NCBI GenBank assembly: GCA_029248915.1
Contig: JAQWIK010000060.1
Span: 1 to 33,389 of the forward strand
DNA from: Paracoccaceae bacterium
Lineage (GTDB): Bacteria > Pseudomonadota > Alphaproteobacteria > Rhodobacterales > Rhodobacteraceae
DNA: 33,389 nucleotides
Direction of reading: 5' to 3'
How positions within the stretch are numbered: the first letter of the stretch is position 1; every line of letters starts with the position of its first letter. Shown piece by piece: positions 24,900 through 33,389 of the stretch. The notes under the pieces were generated by a model, which saw only the letters and a list, made by a program, of their open reading frames with translations, was not told where the DNA came from and did no database searches. The position numbers were made by a program, and so were the translations under genes.

Positions 24900-25739
24900 C
24901 TATTTAAAACCTAATATTTCCTTTATTTCACTGGCCTTAAAACCCTCCTGTCTGTATTTTTGTAACGATTTTGAGTCATCTCTTTTAGCTAATCGCTTGC
25001 CATTTTCATCGCAAATTAATTTATGATGAAAATAAAACGGTTTCTTAAGACCAAGACGTGAGTTTAAAACTGTATGTATTTTGGTTGCATCAAATAAATC
25101 TAACCCTCTCACAACATGTGTTATTTTTTGCTCAGAATCGTCAATGACACAAGCTAAGTGATACGCAGGATAACCCCTGCGCCATAAAACAACATCGCCA
25201 ACTCTTTTCGAAAATTCCTCTGAGGAAAACGAAATTTTTCCTTTTTTTGGCCCTAATTCACAAAAAGAATACGATTTATTTTTTCTCAAGCTATTATCCA
25301 TTCGAAGGACATTGCTAAAATTTAATTTATATAAAAGATTGTTTCCGCGACAGGTGCCTGGATAGATAAGGCCATCTGGACCTGAAAATTTTTCACTTTC
25401 ATGAGGCGCACTTAGTGCATTCTTTATATCTCTTCGGCTACAATTACATTCAAAAAGGCGTAACTCTTTCTTAAATTTAATTAAAATATTTTTATATCTA
25501 TCTATAGATTCAGACTGACGAACTACTGGCCTATCCCAGGACAATCCCAACCAATCAAGATCATCAAGGATTTGATCCTCCCATCTTTTTTTTGAGCGTG
25601 AAGGATCTAAATCCTCAATTCTAACAAAAAACTTCCCCCCCTCTCTACGAGCCATATCGTGAGCAATCATTGCGGAATAAGCATGACCCAAATGTAAAGG
25701 TCCTGTCGGAGAAGGTGCAAAACGGGTTATAAAGGTCAA
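24900..25739 (-). CDS. gluQ: Glutamyl-Q tRNA(Asp) synthetase GluQRS
   Basis: A 279-residue GluRS catalytic-core paralogue without an anticodon-binding domain. RFAPSPTGPLHLGHAYSA carries the HIGH-type motif (HLGH, 16-19), and KRLAKRDDSKSL (248-259) stands in for KMSKS. Zinc ligands are seen as Cys98, Cys100, Tyr126 and Cys130. It attaches glutamate to queuosine at position 34 of tRNA-Asp. The start is a TTG at 25739, overlapping the TGA of the upstream methyltransferase gene (TTGA), with no independent Shine-Dalgarno sequence; translation probably depends on coupling. Its length is slightly below the roughly 290-300 residues usual for the family. Confidence 0.94.
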   Translation of the reverse strand: MTFITRFAPSPTGPLHLGHAYSAMIAHDMARREGGKFFVRIEDLDPSRSKKRWEDQILDDLDWLGLSWDRPVVRQSESIDRYKNILIKFKKELRLFECNCSRRDIKNALSAPHESEKFSGPDGLIYPGTCRGNNLLYKLNFSNVLRMDNSLRKNKSYSFCELGPKKGKISFSSEEFSKRVGDVVLWRRGYPAYHLACVIDDSEQKITHVVRGLDLFDATKIHTVLNSRLGLKKPFYFHHKLICDENGKRLAKRDDSKSLQKYRQEGFKASEIKEILGFK

Positions 25740-26347
25740 AGTTTTTTTAAAATGTAAATATTGGACTTCAAATTAGCTTTAGGAAGATGATTTCCATAAC
25801 TCTTATGCAGTATTATTGCCTGCCCACTGCTCAAACATTGCTTTACTTTTCCCTCGTAATTTGGATCACTAAGTGTGTGGTCATTGAATGAAAAACCAAA
25901 CAATCCGCTTGGCGGTAATAAAGAAAATAGATTATCGAAAACTTCAAGTGGCGCTGCTCCAGCCCCTATTACACCAATTGCCGTTATAATTTTATATTGA
26001 TCAGCATGAACTGGAATTTTAGTAGAGGGGTCAAATACTGTAAGTTTTTTATATATAGATTTTTCTTCCGCAAGAGATACCATTTCTTGCGAGACATCTA
26101 AACCGTCAATATTTGTAAACCCAACAGCCTGAAGCGCAAAACCAGATAAACCTGTTCCGCACCCGTAATCCAAAATAACTTCAGATTGATTAGTGACAAT
26201 GTCTTTCAAAGCTTTCGCAACTCTTTCTGGAGTTACATACCCATTTTTTTGAACTTCGTTATCATAAGTGGAAGCCCAGGAAGCGTATAATTCTCTACTA
26301 TCGTTTGTACCGCCATCATATACGTCATTTAAATAACTCTTTGCCAT
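25736..26347 (-). CDS. Class I SAM-dependent methyltransferase (METTL27/WBSCR27-like)
   Basis: A 203-residue Rossmann-fold methyltransferase with the SAM motif VILDYGCGTGLSGFAL near residues 57-72 and the acidic ribose contact in IDGLDVSQEM. The N-terminal stretch YDGGTNDSRELYASWASTYD resembles the METTL27-like group, whose substrates are unknown to me. The ATG at 26347 is preferred because AAGGTG lies 6 nt upstream; a GTG three codons earlier is the alternative. It lies 24 bp after trmFO and overlaps gluQ by 4 nt. A link to tRNA modification is possible from position, but nothing in the sequence shows it. Confidence 0.85.
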   Translation of the reverse strand: MAKSYLNDVYDGGTNDSRELYASWASTYDNEVQKNGYVTPERVAKALKDIVTNQSEVILDYGCGTGLSGFALQAVGFTNIDGLDVSQEMVSLAEEKSIYKKLTVFDPSTKIPVHADQYKIITAIGVIGAGAAPLEVFDNLFSLLPPSGLFGFSFNDHTLSDPNYEGKVKQCLSSGQAIILHKSYGNHLPKANLKSNIYILKKL

Positions 26348-26371
26348 ATGATGCACCTTAAAGTATTTAAT

Positions 26372-27721
26372 TTAATTACGTCCATCAAAATATGACAACC
26401 ACTTAGACCAAGAACTCTTTGCTCGATCAGTATAGGCTTTATAGCGCTCAACACGACCTTTTCGACCGCCTTTAACACCGCTGATCATTGGAAATAGGCC
26501 AAAATTTACGTTCATTGGCTGAAATGTTTTTGTATTAGCTCCTCCCGTTATATGATTTACTAGAGAGCCGATCGCTGTATCCGTCGGAACGTCAGGAATA
26601 TCTTCATTTAGAATTTCCAAGGCGGCTAATCGACCTGATAATAGTCCAATAGCAGCACTTTCAACATATCCTTCAACTCCAGTAATTTGGCCCGCAAAAC
26701 GAATATTCGGTCTCGGTTTAAAACGTAAATTTTTATCCAATAATGAAGGTGAATTTATAAAAGTATTTCTGTGAATACCTCCCAATCGAGCAAATTTAGC
26801 ATCTTCCAAACCTGGAATCGTTCGTAAAATTTCTTTTTGGGCCGAATATTTCATTTTAGTTTGAAAGCCTACAATGTTGTAAAGTGTACCAAGAGCATTA
26901 TCACGACGAAGTTGAACAACCGCATACGGCTTTTCTTCTGAGTGAGGATTGGTTAAACCAACAGGCTTCATTGGACCAAATCTAAGTGTTTCCAATCCTC
27001 TTTCGGCCATCACTTCTATAGGAAGACAACCATCAAAATAGGTTGCGGTCTCACCATCCTTAAACTCTGTTTTATCAGCGGCCAAAAGTGCATCAATAAA
27101 TTTATAATATTGCTGCTTGGACATAGGGCAATTTAAGTATGCTGTTCGCTCTTCTTCTGTTTCTCCCTTATCATACCTAGATTGCATCCAAGCTTTGGAC
27201 ATATCTATCGTATCAAAATAGATAATTGGAGCGATTGCATCAAAAAAAGCTAAAGCATCAACCCCACTCAGTTCAGTAATAGAATAAGCCAACTTTGAGG
27301 AAGTAAGTGGGCCTGTAGCTACAATCCATCGTCCCTGAGTTGGAAGTGCCGTGATTTCTTCGTTCGAAATCTTAATATTCGGATGATCATTCAACTTCCT
27401 GGTAATAGAAACAGAAAACTCTTCTCTATCAACGGCGAGAGCTCCACCGGCCGGCAATTTATTTTGATAAGCCGTGCTAATTATCAGTCCATTTGCACGC
27501 ATCATTTCCCAGTGTAAAAGACCTACTGCGTTTTGTTCATGATCATTCGATCGAAAAGAATTGGAGCAAACCATTTCACCCAAATTTTCAGTTTGGTGAG
27601 CAAAAGTTTTAACTTTTGGCCGCATTTCATATAGAGTAACGGCCACGCCCATATTTGCCGCTTGCCAAGCTGCTTCGCTTCCGGCCATTCCACCACCAAT
27701 AATGTTCAAAGACTTTTCCAT
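26372..27721 (-). CDS. trmFO: Folate/FAD-dependent tRNA (m5U54) methyltransferase TrmFO
   Basis: A 449-residue flavoprotein that makes ribothymidine at position 54 of tRNAs using methylene-THF instead of SAM. The FAD loop is [18 protein letters not shown]. Further family blocks are VTLYEMRP, the CSNSFRSND segment with Cys52, [32 protein letters not shown] with the second conserved Cys, and [20 protein letters not shown]. Length is typical. Its start lies one nucleotide after the hisI stop, so the two are transcribed and probably translated together. Confidence 0.95.
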   Translation of the reverse strand: MEKSLNIIGGGMAGSEAAWQAANMGVAVTLYEMRPKVKTFAHQTENLGEMVCSNSFRSNDHEQNAVGLLHWEMMRANGLIISTAYQNKLPAGGALAVDREEFSVSITRKLNDHPNIKISNEEITALPTQGRWIVATGPLTSSKLAYSITELSGVDALAFFDAIAPIIYFDTIDMSKAWMQSRYDKGETEEERTAYLNCPMSKQQYYKFIDALLAADKTEFKDGETATYFDGCLPIEVMAERGLETLRFGPMKPVGLTNPHSEEKPYAVVQLRRDNALGTLYNIVGFQTKMKYSAQKEILRTIPGLEDAKFARLGGIHRNTFINSPSLLDKNLRFKPRPNIRFAGQITGVEGYVESAAIGLLSGRLAALEILNEDIPDVPTDTAIGSLVNHITGGANTKTFQPMNVNFGLFPMISGVKGGRKGRVERYKAYTDRAKSSWSKWLSYFDGRN

Positions 27722-27722
27722 T

Positions 27723-28085
27723 TCAATCGATCTGAGCCATTATTTCCACTTCAGATCCATCAACAACACTTGTAAAAAAACAACTTTTTCTTTTTGTGTG
27801 GCATGCAGCCCCCTTTTGGTTGACAATTACTAGCAATGCATCTCTGTCACAGTCAAATCGCAAATCAATCAAATCCTGAGTATTCCCAGAAGTTTCTCCT
27901 TTTACCCAAAATTCGTTACGGGAACGAGACCAATATGTAACTTTACGCGTTTCGAGAGTTCTTTCTATTGCCTCTTTATTCATCCAAGCAAGCATCAATA
28001 CTTCCAAGGTACTTTCATCTTGCGCAATTACAGGTATTAAGCCTGCGTTATTATATTGGAGTGTGCTCGGCTCAAAGTCATTCAT
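27723..28085 (-). CDS. hisI: Phosphoribosyl-AMP cyclohydrolase HisI
   Basis: A 120-residue single-domain enzyme of histidine biosynthesis that opens the adenine ring of PR-AMP. The family core [20 protein letters not shown] is present. The metal-binding residues lie in [12 protein letters not shown] (with Cys79 and flanking Asp) and in [12 protein letters not shown] (Cys95 and Cys102). It has no HisE fusion, as is usual in alphaproteobacteria, where hisI is often detached from the main his operon. It is the first gene of a minus-strand run with trmFO, a methyltransferase gene and gluQ, and is divergent from the IscU-like gene. Confidence 0.95.
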   Translation of the reverse strand: MNDFEPSTLQYNNAGLIPVIAQDESTLEVLMLAWMNKEAIERTLETRKVTYWSRSRNEFWVKGETSGNTQDLIDLRFDCDRDALLVIVNQKGAACHTKRKSCFFTSVVDGSEVEIMAQID

Positions 28086-28123
28086 GTTAAATAATCCATT
28101 TGCAACTGGTTCTACTTAAACTA

Positions 28124-28138
28124 TTTATTGTTAATAAA
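28124..28138. repeat. AT-rich inverted repeat before the iscU-like gene
   Basis: TTTATT-GTT-AATAAA is a perfect 6-bp inverted repeat with a 3-nt centre, in the 69-bp gap between hisI and the IscU-like gene and just upstream of the latter's Shine-Dalgarno sequence. It could be an operator for an iron-responsive regulator, given the downstream gene. However, AT-rich palindromes arise easily by chance in this genome. Confidence 0.25.
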
Positions 28139-28154
28139 CAAAAAGGAAAAGAGC

Positions 28155-28610
28155 ATGCCGTCTGAAACTGACTTAATAAAATTATATTCAGACAAAATTC
28201 TTCAAATGGCAGCCCAACCTATATACCGAGAGCGCTTAGTCGAACCGGATGCATCTGCAACTAAAAGGTCACCATTGTGTGGATCTGCAATCACAGTCGA
28301 TATTGTCGTTAAAGGTGGATTTATCACACATTATGGGCAAGACGTTAGAGCCTGCGCACTGGGACAAGCCTCTTCAACCATAGTTGGAAAGGCTATTATT
28401 GGATGCTCACTTACAGAGGTACGAAAAGTTTATGAAGAGTTAAAAGGAATGCTTGAAAACAACGGCCCCATCCCCAGCAAACCTTTCGACGATTTATATA
28501 TGTTAAAACCTGCATCAGAATACAAAAATAGACACGCCTCTATACTTCTAGCTATTGAAGCTACCTTAACTGCCTTCATTCAAATTGAAGACGAAAACAG
28601 ACTTATTTAA
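28155..28610 (+). CDS. IscU/NifU-N-like iron-sulfur scaffold family protein
   Basis: A 151-residue protein of the NifU N-terminal/IscU fold. Two of the three cluster cysteines are visible, Cys42 (SPLCGSAITV) and Cys67 (DVRACALGQASS). At the third position, in the NRHASI segment near residue 127, there is His rather than Cys; a further Cys is at 84. The same arrangement is, from memory, seen in the alphaproteobacterial family members next to hisI. Cluster binding may thus differ from IscU/SufU, and no isc or suf partner gene is nearby. The ATG at 28155 follows AAGGA; a longer frame from 28128 is less likely. Confidence 0.85.
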   Translation: MPSETDLIKLYSDKILQMAAQPIYRERLVEPDASATKRSPLCGSAITVDIVVKGGFITHYGQDVRACALGQASSTIVGKAIIGCSLTEVRKVYEELKGMLENNGPIPSKPFDDLYMLKPASEYKNRHASILLAIEATLTAFIQIEDENRLI

Positions 28611-28632
28611 TTTCGAGAATTTACTAAATTTT

Positions 28633-28755
28633 TTACATAAGTACTGGAATATGCAAAGCTGTTGCAAAAATTATGAATAAAGAGACACAACCTATCATAT
28701 CAAGTAAAATAGCTTCTTTTTGGTTTAAAAAAATATTTTTAATTAGAGCTAACAT
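28633..28755 (-). CDS. Small predicted membrane protein, 40 residues
   Basis: A short ORF found by reading the minus strand in the gap between recG and the IscU-like gene. The product begins MLALIKNIFLNQKEAILLDM and ends in a hydrophobic stretch closing with LHIPVLM. There is a basic, amphipathic N-terminus and one membrane span from about residue 15 to the end. AAGG lies 8 nt before the ATG, and codon use looks like that of the neighbours (A/T-ending third positions). It resembles a real short protein in composition. I do not recognise a family. It lies in the direction of ligA-recG transcription, 97 bp after the recG stop. Confidence 0.55.
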   Translation of the reverse strand: MLALIKNIFLNQKEAILLDMIGCVSLFIIFATALHIPVLM

Positions 28756-28801
28756 TTAACCGACCTTGTTTATTATTATTTTGTTGCTGTTTTGTTCTCA
28801 T
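28739..28801 (-). CDS. Possible 20-codon leader peptide, Gln/Asn-rich
   Basis: A tiny ORF encodes MRTKQQQNNNKQGRLNVSSN and is preceded by AGGA with an 8-nt spacing. It overlaps the first 17 nt of the 40-residue membrane ORF in another frame, so its translation would affect initiation of that ORF. The run of three Gln and three Asn codons is unusual for so short a peptide. It may be a regulatory leader, or a chance ORF in AT-rich DNA. Its start codon lies inside an inverted repeat. Confidence 0.25.
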   Translation of the reverse strand: MRTKQQQNNNKQGRLNVSSN

Positions 28802-28836
28802 TTTTTTAATCCTATGTCAACTAAAAAGAGAACAAA
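28791..28836. repeat. Long imperfect inverted repeat between recG and small ORFs
   Basis: The arms are TTTGTTCTC(A)TTTTT (28791-28805) and AAAAAGAGAACAAA (28823-28836). They pair over 14 bp with a single bulged A, around a 17-nt centre. No T-run follows on either strand, so it is not a standard intrinsic terminator. On the minus strand the right-hand half of the stem contains the start codon of the 20-codon ORF, and the centre contains a perfect TTGACA and the AGGA ribosome site. An RNA hairpin that hides initiation, or a protein operator, are both possible. Confidence 0.45.
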
Positions 28837-28852
28837 GTGGGAATAATTTGAG

Positions 28853-30942
28853 TTAACCAACTGTAATGAGTCTGATTGACTTATCTTGTTCCATTAACCA
28901 AAGGAGATTTCTTGCGGATTGACCTTGAGGCGTTTCAAGGTTGGGGTCTTTTGCAAGTAAATATCTCGCTTGTTGATGGGCCGTTTTTGTAAGCACTTCA
29001 ATCATATCAATATTAGCCATTCTAAACCTTGGCAAACCAGATTGAGCAGTTCCAATAGCATCACCTGAGCCTCTCAAATTCAAGTCCACTTCCGAGATTT
29101 TAAAGCCGTCTTCGGTCTCTCTCAAAATAGATAACCTCTTTTTACCAGAGATACTTAACGGCTCTTGATATAACAATAAACAAGTTGATTGGATATTCCC
29201 TCGCCCTACCCGTCCACGCAATTGATGAAGTTGCGCTAATCCAAATTTTTCCGCATTTTCGACGACCATAATAGTTGCTGAAGGCACATTTACCCCCACC
29301 TCTATTACAGTTGTTGCAACGAGAAGCTTAGTTTTTCCAGAAACAAACCGATCCATGATTTTATCTTTGACCTCTGAAGCCATTTTTCCGTGGACTAACT
29401 CCACTACTCCCTCTCCTAATTTGGCTCGAAGCTGCTCAAATCTACGCTCGGCGGCAGTGTAGTGTAAAACCTCACTTTCTTCGATTAGTGGACAAACCCA
29501 ATAAGCTTGGGTTCCTTTAGCAATAGAATTTTTCAACTTAACTATAACCTCATCTATGCGTGAACTTGAGACGAGTGCGGTGTTGATGGGCTTTCTTCCA
29601 GGAGGTTTCTGCTTAATAATGCTAATATCCATATCACCATATTGGGCTAATGCTAAAGATCTTGGAATTGGCGTTGCAGTCATAATCAAAAGATCAACCA
29701 CACTGCCTTTTTTGCCTAATTCCAGTCTTTGATTGACACCAAACCTATGCTGTTCATCCACAACAGCAAATCGCAAATCCTTGAAAATAACATCCGTTTG
29801 AAAGAGCGCATGGGTTCCAATAATAATATTGGTCTTTCCGGCTTTTAAATCATTGAGTTTATTATTTCTAGCGAGGCCTCTATCTCTACCTGTTAATAAA
29901 CTTAAATTGATACCAACTTGTTCGGCCAAAGGTAACAATGTTTCATAGTGCTGCCTTGCCAATATTTCAGTAGGTGCCATTATAGCGCCTTGCCCTCCCG
30001 CCTCAACTGCTGCGATTAAACCAATAAATGCTACTATGGTTTTACCTGAACCAACATCGCCTTGAAGAAGACGGTTCATCCTTTCAGGCTTTTTTAAATC
30101 GTCTAGTATATCTTTAACTGAAAGTTCTTGATCTTCAGTGAATTTGAAAGGAAGGTTGTTTAATACCTTATTTTGTATATTGCCTGAAGGGATATTAGCT
30201 CTTCCCTTAGATCTTTTAATTTTATTTCTAGCAATTGAAAGAGATAACTGGTGTGAAAATAATTCGTCAAATGCCAATCTTAGTCGTGCTGGGTCAGTAT
30301 TTGAGGCACCATCGGCAGATACAGGACAATGAGCAGTTCTCAAAGCATCCTGCCAAGACGGCCAACCTTTAATTTTTAATAATTCGTGATCAATCCACTC
30401 GTCGAGTTTAGGCAAATTTTTCAATAAACCAGTCACCGTACCAAACATAAGTTTTTGACCAACGCCAGAAGTAAGAGGATAAACAGGTTCAAATCGAACG
30501 ATAGCCTTTTTGTCATCAATTTTCTTAACATGATGAGGGTGTACAATTTGTGGAATATCATCAAAAAACTCTAGCTTTCCAGAAATAATTCTACGTTCTC
30601 CAACAGGTAAAAGAGTTTCAAGATATTCTTTTCTCGCATTAAAGAAAACAATTTGAAAACTGACCTCTGAGTCTTGAACATTCACTCTGTATGCTGAGGC
30701 GCGTGAACGACCAACTTTATGCGCTTTAACTAATACTTCGACGGTAACTATTTGTGATGAGGAAACTTCACGAACACTTTTTACGGGCAGACGTTCTAGA
30801 ACTGAAAACGGTAAATTAAAAAGAAAATCTCTAGGCTTTTCAATCGATAGATTTTTTAAATTAGCAATAGTTTTTGGGCCTACACCAGATAGGTTTTTTA
30901 AGTCACCAAACAAATGAAATAATTCTCTAGGACGCGTTCCCA

Positions 30943-30943
<1 letters not shown>
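28853..30943 (-). CDS. recG: ATP-dependent DNA helicase RecG
   Basis: A 696-residue helicase that reverses stalled forks and processes branched DNA. The N-terminal wedge/OB domain includes LSGVGPKTIANLKNL and DFLFNLPFSVLERLP. The helicase core has Walker A GDVGSGKT (295-302), APTEILARQH, TGRDRG, the DEQH box VVDEQHRFGVNQR (about 395-407), MTATPIPRSLA, and later LLVATTVIEVGVNVP and QLRGRVGRG. Length is typical. Its ATG overlaps the stop of ligA by one base (TAATG), showing that ligA and recG form a replication/repair operon. Confidence 0.96.
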
Positions 30944-33084
<2,141 letters not shown>

Positions 33085-33262
33085 TTAATACCTTGATAAA
33101 GTTTCTTAAAAGTCCAGTCTAGTGACAAACCTTATAAGTCTTTTCTAGAAAAATTGATTTTTAATATTAATTATTTTAATAGGAATTGAGTTTTGAGATA
33201 TTTTAAGAACAGAGGCGCCGCATCTAAACAAAACTGACCATTAGTAGTAAAAAGTTATTATT

Positions 33263-33389
33263 TTGAAATCAAATATTAAAAAATTGAATTCACTTGTATT
33301 TGAAAAATCACCGAGCAATACTAGGGTCGTTGTGGCTATGTCCGGAGGTGTTGATAGCTCTGTAGTAGCAGCTAAACTTGTTAGTGAAG
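33263..33389 (+). CDS. mnmA: tRNA-specific 2-thiouridylase MnmA, N-terminal fragment (cut by window edge)
   Basis: The right edge contains the first 42 codons of a gene whose product reads [14 protein letters not shown] and then [21 protein letters not shown]. The SGGVDSS PP-loop binds ATP, and the preceding NSL...SP/S-N/E-TR pattern is that of alphaproteobacterial MnmA, which puts sulfur on U34 of Lys, Glu and Gln tRNAs. No in-frame ATG exists before the PP-loop. The only upstream options after an in-frame TAA (33248-33250) are TTG at 33263 or TTG at 33284, so a TTG start is required; 33263 is taken. The rest lies outside the window. Confidence 0.9.
   Translation, partial: MKSNIKKLNSLVFEKSPSNTRVVVAMSGGVDSSVVAAKLVSE

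Overview
The window is AT-rich bacterial chromosome. It most resembles a low-GC, probably marine alphaproteobacterium of the Rhodobacterales/roseobacter type. This is an inference from the families and fusions present: a carnitine dehydrogenase-thioesterase fusion next to a BKACE enzyme, the 'virulence factor'/MTHFR-like/corrinoid methyltransferase trio, a Rhodobacterales-like MnmA N-terminus, and RecG, LigA and RlmE of alphaproteobacterial style. Genes are tightly packed and often overlap by 1-11 nt. I see no rRNA, tRNA, insertion sequence, prophage or CRISPR array.

Layout. The left edge holds the 3' end of an ammonium transporter gene, a Coq10/RatA-like START protein and hpt. Positions 1553-8964 form a quaternary-amine catabolic locus. 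Five minus-strand genes (BKACE, carnitine dehydrogenase-thioesterase, acyl-CoA dehydrogenase, ADP-forming acyl-CoA synthetase, CaiD-like hydratase) are divergent from a GlxA/CdhR-type AraC regulator. Read together, gamma-butyrobetaine, crotonobetaine or D-carnitine would be activated to CoA esters and brought to L-carnitine. L-carnitine would be oxidised to 3-dehydrocarnitine, cleaved with acetyl-CoA to betainyl-CoA plus acetoacetate, and released as glycine betaine. Next come rlmE and ppx on the minus strand. Then a plus-strand one-carbon cassette (11019-13338) of a small 'virulence factor' family protein, an MTHFR-like protein and a methyltetrahydrofolate:corrinoid methyltransferase could plausibly handle methyl groups removed from betaines.

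The middle part has lpdA with a palindrome in its leader, a DUF924 protein, and an AsmA/YhdP-like protein-queA-MFS operon. These are followed by bcp, an M23 envelope peptidase overlapping a bactofilin (a cell-shape pair), a hotdog thioesterase and an ECHDC3-like crotonase without the usual catalytic glutamates. The right part carries hisI-trmFO-methyltransferase-gluQ, an IscU-like scaffold, ligA-recG and the start of mnmA. Translation-related RNA modification is over-represented (rlmE, queA, gluQ, trmFO, mnmA).

The least explained stretch is 28611-28852, between the iscU-like gene and recG. It contains two overlapping tiny ORFs, each with its own Shine-Dalgarno sequence: a 40-residue single-span membrane protein and a 20-residue Gln/Asn-rich peptide. 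A long inverted repeat covers the start of the smaller one. I see no other gene-free stretch near 300 bases.
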